A stretch of DNA of 64,000 nucleotides from Sipunculus nudus (Eukaryota > Annelida > Sipuncula > Golfingiida > Sipunculidae), in the NCBI GenBank assembly GCA_026874595.1, contig CM049306.1, positions 75,267,642 to 75,331,641 of the forward strand. The letters are read 5' to 3'. Both the position numbers and the translations under genes were made by a program. Below the pieces are notes generated by a model. It was not told where the DNA came from. It ran no database searches and saw only the letters and a list, made by a program, of their open reading frames with translations. How positions within the stretch are numbered: position 1 is the first letter of the stretch; each line of letters starts with the position of its first letter. Positions 28,801 through 40,800 of the stretch are shown piece by piece.

Positions 28801-31800
28801 GCTAAGTGGCTACAAAAATCTTCTTCTCAAAAACCTATGGGCCAAATTCTTAAATCTCACACATTAATTATCCTTAGATGTTGATAATTCAAGTTTATTC
28901 AAATGGTTTTGATTCAATAAATTTTGGCTGAGTTATGGGAAGCTGAACTTTGCCATTTTGTTGTATTTTCCCCATATGAGTTATAAACCTACAAAACGTT
29001 TTTCGACTGATGATGATACTGAGGCCAGTTTGTTTAATATTTTGCAAGAATAATTCCCTGAATCATTCTTATAATAATTGTCCTTTATGGTTCCAAAAAA
29101 TGAATTTGGCTGAATTATAAAGATTGAATTGAGTCATTTTACCAAATATGTTAGCTGTGTGAAGCAGATACATCTAGCCTAGCACCAGTTTATCAGCATC
29201 CATTACATCATGCCTCTAGATTTAGATTTCAGGTTATCTATGGAAAATATTGACAAAAATGTTTTTAAAAGCTTTTAAAAAATGTAGATTTATGATATTA
29301 CATATCATCTGTACACTAACTCATAATTTCTCAGGAATAGCAGGAGCTACCATCCCCAAATGTTATGCAATTATCTGTCACATATCAAATGTTGATGGAT
29401 TCATCTTATTTTTGCTATCTGCATTTACTTAGATTTTACAAGGAAAAGCTTAAAAAAACTTGTAAAAGTCTTCTTCTTGTAAACAGTCCAGCCAAATTGT
29501 CCAAATTTTACAGAAATGATCCCAGAGGCGAGCCCTCTCAATTTTGTTCAAATGGTTTGTGTTGGATAAATTTTAGCAGAGTTACATAACAGGCCAAGAT
29601 TGTGTACGTTTCTTGAATAGGTTGAGAAACTGCCAACTGTTTCAGATTTGGCAACAGATCAAGAGTTCATTCAGTGCAGCCAAATATAGGTCAACAGTTC
29701 AGTCAGTGCAGCCAAGCACAAGGCATGTGATCACCTCATGGGCAGCATGTGATCATCTCATGGGTAGCATGTGATCACCTCACGAGTTCATGTGATCACC
29801 TCATGGGTGTCATGCCCCTCAGGGCTGCATATGGAGCCAATCTGTGAGCTTATGCAATTGTGTGGCTACTATTTCAGATTTGGCAATAGGCAAAAGGTCA
29901 GCCTGGATTTATTTATAGCTTTGGCAGACTGCCAACTGTTTCAGATTATGCAACAGGTCAAGAGTTCACTCAGTGCAGACAGGTACAGGTCTTAATTCAC
30001 TGTCTAGCCAGGTGCAGGTCAAGAGTTCACTCAGTGCAGTAGCCTGAGCCAGTAATTTGTCACAGTACACTCGGAGCAACAGCCTTTCTCACCTAAGTTT
30101 GATGTATTGGCCTGATATTCTGACCTGTCTATGTGTTTTTATGGCTTTCTCGTTCACAAGACAGGTGTCGCCATCTACAATGACTTTTGCAAAGTGTATT
30201 TGCCTGCTTAATTCTACAGAAGAATTTGATATATCAGCCTGAAATTGGGCATATGTGTACATATCAAATAGCTTTGTTGTATACAAGACTGGTGGTGCCA
30301 CCTACAATAATTTTTGTGTTGTGTGCACCCATGCCAGAATTTCAGCAGTGATGTTTGTGTATTGTTTCTTGTTCAAAATGTTTAGTACTTGCATTGTTCA
30401 TATATATGAAAAGTAGTGGTTCAGCACTGAAGCGTTATACCTGGTGTATATCCATATGCACAGGTTCGCATTAGGCCTGTAGGCCTTGTTAGAATTGTGA
30501 TCCCTGCAGTTTTGTCAATTAATTATAATATCTCTGCTTGCAACACACAACTTATTGCAAGAATACAGGTTTTATGTATTGGTGGTGTCTTCAACCACCT
30601 GTGTTCTTATGTTTTTATAAATAACTCTTTATAAAAAGTAAATGAGATACGGAATCTTGGTGGGAATATGGTGAAATTGATACCTCCTCCATCCCATAGG
30701 TTTTGGAATTTATCTAAAAAAATACATGGCCCATCATTTGAGCCTACTAAAAAAATTGTGGTGAACATTTTTGTACTATCCTGTAGATTGTTAAATAAAT
30801 GACATGTCATATTTTTTACTTGTTAAATATTTCAGTTTTTCATTGAAATGATTCTTGTATGTTTAAGCATTGGTTACATTTTCTTATGATAAATGAACCA
30901 TGCCTGAATTTACTTGTAGCTGGACAGATGGGAACCAGTTACCATGTAAAGCCAGGGTGTGTGTCTCAGGTAGGAATTTATTAATAATTTTTGTTAACAA
31001 AAAAAAAAACAAAAGATCACATATTGCCCATTTTAGCTCAGCTGACTATAAGTCCTCTGAGCTATAGTCGTCCGTTCGTCCGTCTGTCCGTCCGTCCGTC
31101 CGTAGATGTGGCACGTTTTGAAACTGTAAGACCTAGGAATCCAAAATTTGGCATAATGTTAGATGTCCCCAAGATCTCCTACCAAGCCGAAAACTGGGTC
31201 TTTGCGACTTTGTTCCTTTGAGAAATTAAGGAAAAACCTCAATTTTTTATTAAAAACCTATTTTCACACTTCAGGACTGCCTAATATCAAAACCACTCAT
31301 CTGTTTTTCCTCATATTTACCATAAATAATCCTCTATATAGTTTTCATGTACATGCCAGAAATTAGGTCTGTATTATATAATTTAAAAAAGTTATGGGCC
31401 CAAACATAATGCATTTCGTAAATAATCAGGAAAGAAATTTGATCACTTAACACAAAACTTGTTAAAGCTAAGCACTTTTTTTCCCGTAATATTACTTTTA
31501 TTAATCAAAATAAAATCGTATACCCAAAATTAGATCAAAATCTTTTAAAATTTTTAAAATATTAGCAAAAATAAAAAATTGGTACCTTAAATTTTGCTCA
31601 ATTTTGTCCATGGCACGTTTCTTTCCTGTAACTGCTGTGGATTTAATTTTCATGTTTTTGTTAGCATTTCAACTGTTAACACCAAAAATTTGAAACCAGT
31701 TGATCAAAAACTAGATTTTATTCAAGTTTTCAAGCACCATGTCACATATTGTTTACATCAAGCTTGTGTTACGCAGTTTGCTAGAGCTCAGCTCCTGAGC

Positions 31801-34800
31801 TTCAGCTCTAAGTTACTTAAATTTGGCATACAGTTAGATGTCTCCAAAATCCCCTATCATGCCAAGAATTTGGTCACTAGGACTTAATTCCTTCGAGATA
31901 TTAATGAAAAATTTCATTTTCCATTAAAAACCCATTGTACCACTTTAAGACTGCCTAATATCAAAACCACTGATCTGACTTTGATCATATGTAATATACA
32001 TATTTTTCTATACATTTGCTATGCACATACCAGAAATGATGTCAGTAATGGTATTTTTTTTTAAGTTATGGGCCCAAACATAATGCACTTTTTAAAAAAT
32101 CAAGAACTATATTTACTCACCTAAGATGAGAATTGCTGAAGCTGGAGACTTTTTTTCAGGAATATAACATTATTTAATCAAGATTCAATTGTTTACCCAA
32201 AATTAGATCTGAATTTTGCAAATTTTTCAAGTTATTAGCATAAATAAAAAATCAATAATTTAAATTTTGTCCAACTTTGGCAATGGCACATTTTTTCCTT
32301 GTTAGCACTGTTGATTTTATTTTCACAGCATATATACATGTAAGGATTTAATCTTTTAAAATCTGAAATTTCAAAGGAATTGATTGAAAAGAGTAGCTTT
32401 TATTCAAGTTTTCATACACCATGTCAAGTGTTGTTTACATCTAGCCTACCTAGTAGTACAGCCTTCACTTGCATTATGTAACCCACCCCAGGCAACTTGC
32501 CTTGGCTCAGCTTGGCCACTACTAGCAGGATTCCCCTTTGCCCTGCACACCCCCCCCCCCCCCCCAGATGGTGCTTTAACTAGATAAATGTTATAATTAT
32601 CTGTATTTCATTTTATTCTTGGCTATGCAATGCTACATTTTAGATTTTGTATTTACCACCAGGGTTGCAATGATTAAAGTGCACATTTAATTGTGTCCAC
32701 AAAGTGGTGTATTGCTATGAAAGTGTGGATGTTCATCAGATAAGTAATTCCTTACTTGAGAAGAGTAAAAACTTCACCAGGTGTGAAATTGACTATTAAT
32801 TCCAGTTATAAATTATAGCTTAGATTGTAATAAGCATAATGATATTTTTTGTCCCTCATTCAACCTACAGTGTGTATACTTTATTTGAAAAGATGTTTTT
32901 ATGTTACCAAATTTACAGAAGCTTATTTTATTTTGGTGAATAAGATTAAGCATGTACTGAAAACTCCAATGTGCAAAACTTTTTAATAGTGATTCAAGGA
33001 ATAATCTTGTAGATGCCATGTTGTGGCATTATTTTCTTTTAAATTCAGTTTAAGCATTTGTGATTTAAAAATAATAAAATATATGTGTATGCATTATTTG
33101 ACCCAATATGAGCTACACTCTGGATATATAATGATTGCACCTTAAAATTTTAATATTTTAACTTATATTTTCAGTGTTTTCAATACAAATTTATAAAACT
33201 TGTTAATAAAAAAAAATTAATCAGATAAAAACTATTTTAATGGAAAAAGTGGATATGCTTAAATAATAGGCTTATATATAAACTTAAATGCATTATTCCC
33301 TTGAAAGTGAAATAAAGGTATCAGTCCATTCTGTCCACTGGCCTGTCCATCTGTAAATTTTTCATATGCATCACAGTATCTCAAAACTTTTACTGTTTTT
33401 CTTCATGACAGTCTTGTCAGAGTATTAGTTTGCAATCATATATTTAGAACTTTACTATAACCAAATAGGAGAGCCTCTTTCCTCTTAGCTTCTCACATGC
33501 TTATATAAATGAAAAACATTAAAATAGAATATTTTGCATTTGCAGAAATTTCAAAGTTAAGCTGAGTGCCGTGACCCATGGGTTCCTTGTTTTAACCCTT
33601 TTATGAAATCCAGAATGACATCAATAATTATTTAACCCCTCTATTACTATGTGTTTAGAGGTAAAGATAAATAAATAACAAGTAAATCTGCAAACAGGCA
33701 AACTGAATACACAACTTTTCTGTTACACATATGGAGACTTGGTTGAAAATTATCATTGTTTGTCAGGATATTACCGGTATACACATTTAAGAACAGTGAA
33801 AACTGTGTACTTAATAGTTCTAAGTACTGGTAATATATATACAATCATTTGTTCATTGTTAAATGTGCCCTGTTTGCATCCAATTTACATTTTTACTGCA
33901 AATTACGCAATGACCAAGTTTGTGCTTGTACACATCTGGAATGTGTAACCGTACTAATACAGTTATCAGCACAGAATTACGTTTAAGCTTCCATGCCATA
34001 ATTGGTTCAAGTTCCTACTTTTGCTTTCATTGAAAGTAAAGCTGAATATATTGAAAAGTATCTACAGTTTGTACACCTTTCTGATAAGATAACAGTCTTA
34101 CATGAATTGAAATATTTATTAATACATCTTTGATCTTAACTATACTGATCAAGAGGGTGTACTTAAAGATATCAGACTTGTTTCTATTTGTCAGTGATAT
34201 GAATTGATTATTTAAAATATTTGTAATTGAGAAAAAGACACAGGTCCAAAGCTTCAACTGATATGAAAAGTTAAGTAGTGTTGTATTTATATTGCCCCCC
34301 TAATAATGATTCTTATGTATGACAGCCTAGTAAATGGTTAAATATCAAATCTTAACAACAAGGCAAGGCTGTTGGCAGATAGTTAGCTTATAAACAAACC
34401 ATATAACTCTGTCAGTGTTATGTAATTTTGGACTAAGGCCCAAGTGGAAATAAGCCAGAAACCATGCTTTCTCCAAAAAAAGGCAATTTCTGTTTTCTTT
34501 ATCATGTATAGGGGGGGGGGGGGCTGGGGTAATTTTCATCTCATGTGATGACACATATTGTGAGCAGAAAGATTCAATTCAGATAATCCACGTGAAACTG
34601 AATTAAAAATACAGATGATACAACTGTTTCAACAATCAGGTAAACATTGAATAATTAGTATGCAGACTCACAGGGCGCTTGTGCTTGTACAAACAATGAC
34701 ATGTACCTACAAATACGTACTCACTGCTCAGGTTTCCTGGCTAAATGCAATTCATCGGCAGTTTACACATTGGCTAGGAATTCAGAAAGCTCTCTGTTGA

Positions 34801-37800
34801 ATTAAGAGATAAAACGTCTGCTTTTTCTCAAAAGGTTTTTGCCAGAGTTGCATTTGGGTTGTCAGCGTGATATGTAATAGCAGGTGTCATGTCAAACTTT
34901 ATTTAGCTTGGAGCATAATGACATCTGTTGTGGATGCCAGTAATGTGGGACACTGGTTTTGGATTTCACACAAAACAGTATTTGTTACATCATGACAAAT
35001 TAACATGCTAAGAATATTATGGCGTATTTTTTAGTTAATTAGTTCAAGAAGTATTGCATGGGACATTTATAGAATGACTGAATACTTGTTTAACATTTTT
35101 ATGGTATATGGATATAAATATTCAGCCTGCATTGTGTCTCTTATTTATTCACCTGTTGCAGTGATCCCCCTTCTTTTTCCTTAGAGAAAAAACACACACA
35201 TATATACATACTTGCATGTAAAACCTGAGGCACTACTTTGTGCAGATGGCTAAATTAAAGTAAAAATATGTATATTTTGAAATATTAAAATAAGTATCTG
35301 AAGTTTCCAGTGTATATAGATCAGCAAGTTCATTAAGTGAAGTAGATGTCAATTTTTAACATTGCTTGGTTCATGCTATAAATGATCCTGATTCAGTAAA
35401 GTTAATTTCATATGCATGTATTGTGTATGATGGATTGAAGTACAGTAGAACATCATTTGTCCAAAAGCTCTAGGATTTGGTCGGATAAATGATCATTCGG
35501 ATAAATGATTTCACAGGATTTACTGTGATCACCAGGAAGCAGAAGTTATCATACACACACAGAAGTTTTCAACAATTTAATCAGTGCATTATGTGATATA
35601 CATCAGAACTTCTGCTAATTGGCCATTAAAAATAAATCTATATCACTGATCCCTGGTCATTCCTGTAAATTTGCTTGGAATATAATGATCTTTAATACCA
35701 ACTTTTTGGACCCGTTCATTGTCTGGATTTTTAATAGGTGAACAAATTTTGGTTTTCAGTGAAATGATTTTACAGATAAACTGTGTTAAGATAAATGATG
35801 CTCTACTCTGTTATCCATACATATTAATTTGGATATCAATAAGGCAGAGTAATGAAAGTACCTCATATGTGCATCATTTTTGTAATGAATATTAGTAAAA
35901 ACTTCTGTGCATATTAAAGGAAAACATTAACAATCATAATATTAATCTGTTTCAGACCTGAGGGTGCCACTGATGTGGAGAGATACAGATCATTTCAAAA
36001 ATAAAGGAGGTATGGAACCAGTCTGTTTTTCGACCCAGACACCTACATCACAATTTGTATAGTGACATGGCCTGGTATTATATTTTGCTGTTTACATTAA
36101 ATTGTGGGATACCTCGGACCATAGTAATCAAATAGGATTTGTGATCATTCTCTTGTCTGGTGTGAGTATCCAAGCCAGTAAAAAAATCCCATGATTCCAG
36201 ACTGTTTGAGATAGTGTTTGTATGCTAAGATAAGGGCCAAATATGCCTTTAGTCCTCAAGATACAAATGATGCTTAAAAAAATGTTAAAAATTTAAAGTG
36301 TCTTTTTCTTTGCATATGATTGTATTAAATAATCTGAACAGGTACTTCAATTATATTATTTTCTGTTTTTGGTTAATAATGGCAGTAAATTGAACACAAT
36401 CATGCTGCAAAGAAGTTAACTTTTTCATACTCTTTTAACTTGAGTTGTTTAGGTAGCATTTGGATTGAATACCCAGAACCCCTGGAGAGGTACTTTTCAT
36501 GGTCATTGCCCCCAGACTATGCATTCTTCTTCAGAAGTGTCACATTTACTGATCATGGCAGTTTCAGGTTTACAACTTACATAGGACCCCTGCTGTTATC
36601 AACCAACCATTAGTTCTGCCCTGTACTCTGGTGCATGTCCTATAAGTATATGGTTGATTCTATTATTTTTGCACTTGTAGCATGTGTGGGTGCAGGGAGG
36701 GTATTCTTCTGGAAACCTTCAATAAACTAGAAATCTGCATTCTAATGCATGCATGCCTCCGCCGTGGGGGAGGGAGGTCCCCCTTGTTCAGTGCTCCAAG
36801 AACTGTGTTTGCATTCACTCATTCAGCCCACATCCCCAAATTAAGCTGTGCATAAGTGACTTTACATTTGTGAATATTCATTGATGACATTCTTGAATCC
36901 AGATCATGTGACAGATCCACATCAAATATATAATCAATTCTTCATTGGGCCTTCACCGAAATGCCCTAAAAATTTCATGAGATTCCAAGAGATTGCTTGA
37001 GTTATGTTGTGGAAAAACAGTTACACACACATAAGCACACACACAAACAGTGATGAAAGCATACCCTCTGGGCAGAGGCAAATTTGATATTGTAGGGGGG
37101 TGAGTCAAGAAAAGATCATGGCATATAGTATATATATAGGGTAATACAAGGGTATTAGATATGAGCAGTTTAAACTTTAAGATGCATTGAGTCTTTGGTC
37201 ATAAAATATAATTTGGCATAAAGCTTTGATATGTTCCTTAAAGATATTTTTGGATACAGGGTAATTACACATTTGTCTCTGACAGAGACAGCTAATAAAC
37301 AGCTAATTTCCAAGGTGGCTACCCTTCACATACCTTGGGCCTTCTTTATGATATACATATGTCATTCTTTGTACAATTCCAGTGCACCAGATTTGAAGTT
37401 CGAGCACATGAGTAATCAGTGCAAATCAACAATTTCCACTTTTAATTCAATACTCTGTATATATTTTTATATTAATGTACAATAGGAAAGGAAGGTTGTT
37501 CTTCTTGACAGAAACAATACAGAGCTGTTTATTTGCCCTGACAGATTACCGTCGGTATGCAGTGTTCTGTGTATGGAAGCTTGGTACAGAGGTTTATGAT
37601 ACCACCCTCATCAAAGATGTGGACCGGAGCATGACAGACCTCTACTTCAAGGATGTGTTTGTGTTGTAAGTTTTGTCATATTTGTTAAATTAGCAGCAGC
37701 TGAGCAGCTCAGCCACAGCCACACATACACATCTCAGTCAGCCCACTAGGCTGAGTATTGAGTAGTAGCTACTCTGATAGAGCTGTAATGATTCACCAGT

Positions 37801-40800
37801 GCCCTGATGCATCACGATACAATGTCAGATATGGTATTGGTATCATCAAATGGCCTTGTATCAGTACCTTGATGATTTATCATCAAACGGAAAACAACTT
37901 CCCATAAAATTCTTTAGGCATCGTATACCAGTTTGTATATTACTAATAATATTTGTATCTTCAATCAGCAAAAATATAATGTAATATGATGTCTAGTATC
38001 TTAATGGTATCTTCAAATACCTTGGTATCAATACATGGATCTTTTGTTATCAAATAGAACATCCTTTATTTTCATCAATATTCTGTTGATAGTGTATATA
38101 CTTGCCAGATGAGAAGTCATGAAACACAGATATAAACTATGTTCAAATGCATATGACTATTATATAAGTATCATATGATTAAAGCAACCTTTTTCAGTAT
38201 ATAAGGACCCAATGTATAACATAAGGATGTCAGTAATAGTAGATTGGTGTTTCTGGTCAACCCACCTATAAATATGTTGGCACCAGTCTGTTTATAGCAG
38301 GGCCAAGTCTATTGATCTTGCTTACATGAAGGATGCTGCCTGTGACCAGAGTGAATCTCTCAGATCTTATCAAGTTTCAGTCAACAGGGTCATATGATAA
38401 ATCATGTGCTATGGCAGGAATTCATATTTTTGGGTTTATTGGGTTTCTTCTGTAGGAATACTTTTACAAAGTGTTCCAGGATTAACCTTACTGTAAATGT
38501 TAAAATTTGATATTTTGCTCATGAGTTGACCAGTAAGTTCAGTATAAACACTTGAACCAAAGGATTTCTTGAGTTCCTGCTGCTGACTTTGTGATGACAG
38601 GTTATAGCCCAGATGCATGTGACAAATTATGAAATAATTAATTTCCAAATAATATGATGTTTTTGAAAATTTGTTCCAAGTATGCCTTTCTACTATTCCC
38701 AAGTTATTTATGCCACTTAACAAAATCCTACTTTTACACAGACATTCATGCTTTCTAGTATTAAAATACAATATGAGTACTAAGTCTCAGACATTTACTC
38801 ATATTTCCTTGTGCCTGTGCTAATGAAATTTGATGTACCTGACAAGAATAATAAGTTTGTAAAGGAGTCATTGTTTCAGTAAGAAAATTCTCATGTTTCC
38901 ATTTGACTTTCCTTTGATTTATGCTTTATTTGTCAAGTAGTGAACAAGCAATTTCAGTTATCAGTGCCATCTACTGGTAAATATCCTGATGTTTTTGCTC
39001 TTTTCAGTAACAATGTGAGTCATGACTTTGAGTGTCAGTTGGAGGTATACTGTCACAAGCTGTTTGATGATGTGTCCATTGCAAGCACCCCAAAGCGCTT
39101 CCGCAAGAAAATCAATGACCTGTCCACATCTTTTGGCCGCAGTGTTGGCAAGAGGCTGTCGGGACTGGTGAGTATGAAGGATCACTGCTATCCTTTGATA
39201 AAGCTAATGTAAACTTACAAGTTTCTCTGTGATATTTTAAAAGATAGGATGAATCCTGTATGTCATAAGAAAAAAGGTTCAGAGGAAACTTCCCTTTTAA
39301 ACAAAGTAGGATGAAGCATAGTGGTGGAGATTTTGGACTGAGATGAGTAAGATCCCCTGTTTGAAACCTGCCTGTGCCTCAAAGGCTTAATTGTGAAATC
39401 TCCAAAGAAATCTCAGAGATTTACCCTTGAGTCTTAGCAACAGGAATTCCTAGCCTGATGCATGAGAAACCTGAGGGCTAACATATATAGGCAAAATAAT
39501 AAGGTATGGTTCTCAGGCACCGCCCGCATCAATTTTAACCCTCCATATCAACAATTTTTAGTATTGCTTTTTTATCTGTTTAGAAAAAATATGTTATTAA
39601 CAAGCTTTTACCTGATCATATGACATTTTTATCAAAACATACAAAAAAGGATATAAAAAAAAAAGATTTCTGAAAGAAAGTGCCTGAGAACCATATCTTT
39701 TTTTTGCCTAATCTTTATTGTATGGTAACATTCGTTCTCCATGCCATCAACAGGTCTTTAGCATATCCTTTAAAAGATAGATAATTAAACAAATCTGTCT
39801 ATTTCTTGAAATATTTCAAAATAAAGTCTGCAGCAATGAAGACCATGAATCATTACTTTACCATGATAGATTTAACAATTATTAACTTACTAGACATTTG
39901 TCTTTTTCTCTTAAATGTTGCATCTTAAATCTTAGTCATAAAAATGAACAAATCTAAAATGTGATGGGAGATGTCAGTTCTTATGGTTTAACAGAATTGG
40001 TTTTGTCTGTGTTTTCAGAAAGAGGATACAGATATCATGGCAAACATGGTCATGTAAGTATTTACATTGGTTTGTTTCTGTTATTTTTCTTCAAGCATTT
40101 AAAAAAGGAGAAAAGAAAATATGTCAGGACACAAAGTTGATTAATTTAACAAACCAACAATAAATGTTTATATTTGGTGTTGTCCTGAGAATTTAAGTTC
40201 TTGTGTAGCAATTTAAATGATCAAATATTCATTCATTTGACAAGGTAAGATGCAAACATGTATCACACCTTCAGTGCATAACATGTTTTCCTATCAGCAA
40301 ACTTGTAGAGTCTGGTGAATTTAGGAGTCTCTGAAATATGCCCACTAATATATGAAACACATCAAAACCATATATATTTTGACATCATGCCCATTGATAT
40401 CACCCAGTCTTAGTCATTTTCCATACTTTTGAAAATTAGGATGCCATTCTATATTTTGAAACTGGGATTATATGATTATTTATCAATGATTTATTAAGCA
40501 GTTAATAAATGACTGCCGCTCCTAGGACAGATTTATGATATGTGGATCTCTTTTTATTCTGTTTCTTTTATTTCCAGAGGTCCCAAGTATGAGCAGGTAG
40601 CCCACGCGACACTGAAGTTAACGGACATTCGGGATGCTGTGTCCTCCTTTGATCTTGTCATGAATTCCACTACCTCTTCTTCCACAGGTGAGAATTTTGC
40701 CTCCAGGTACACGTTCATTAAGCAGATTATTTTCATTTGATACAGGCATGATAAGTGTTAACAATGCATTTTTCAGATGATTGGTTTATGATGCCTTTTT

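Larger units (their letters stand above)
26848..30919 (+). other. Rhotekin intron 2 (4.1 kb)
   Basis: GTAATG donor, ACTTGTAG acceptor. It is dominated by repeats: diverged 177-bp repeats (28250-29600), a 22-bp tandem repeat (29724-29810), dispersed GTCAAGAGTTCACTCAGTGC motifs (29655, 29690, 29955, 30018) and a 127-bp duplication (30095-30310). No coding signal was seen outside the flanking exons. Confidence 0.7.
30970..35955 (+). other. Rhotekin intron 3 (5.0 kb)
   Basis: GTAGGA donor, CTGTTTCAG acceptor. It contains a GTCC simple repeat and a 680-bp duplication (31067-32480), a poly-C (32550-32565), a poly-G (34511-34523) and a TIR element at 35443-35810. The stretch 32600-34500 is plain AT-rich sequence with nothing recognisable. 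Confidence 0.7.
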
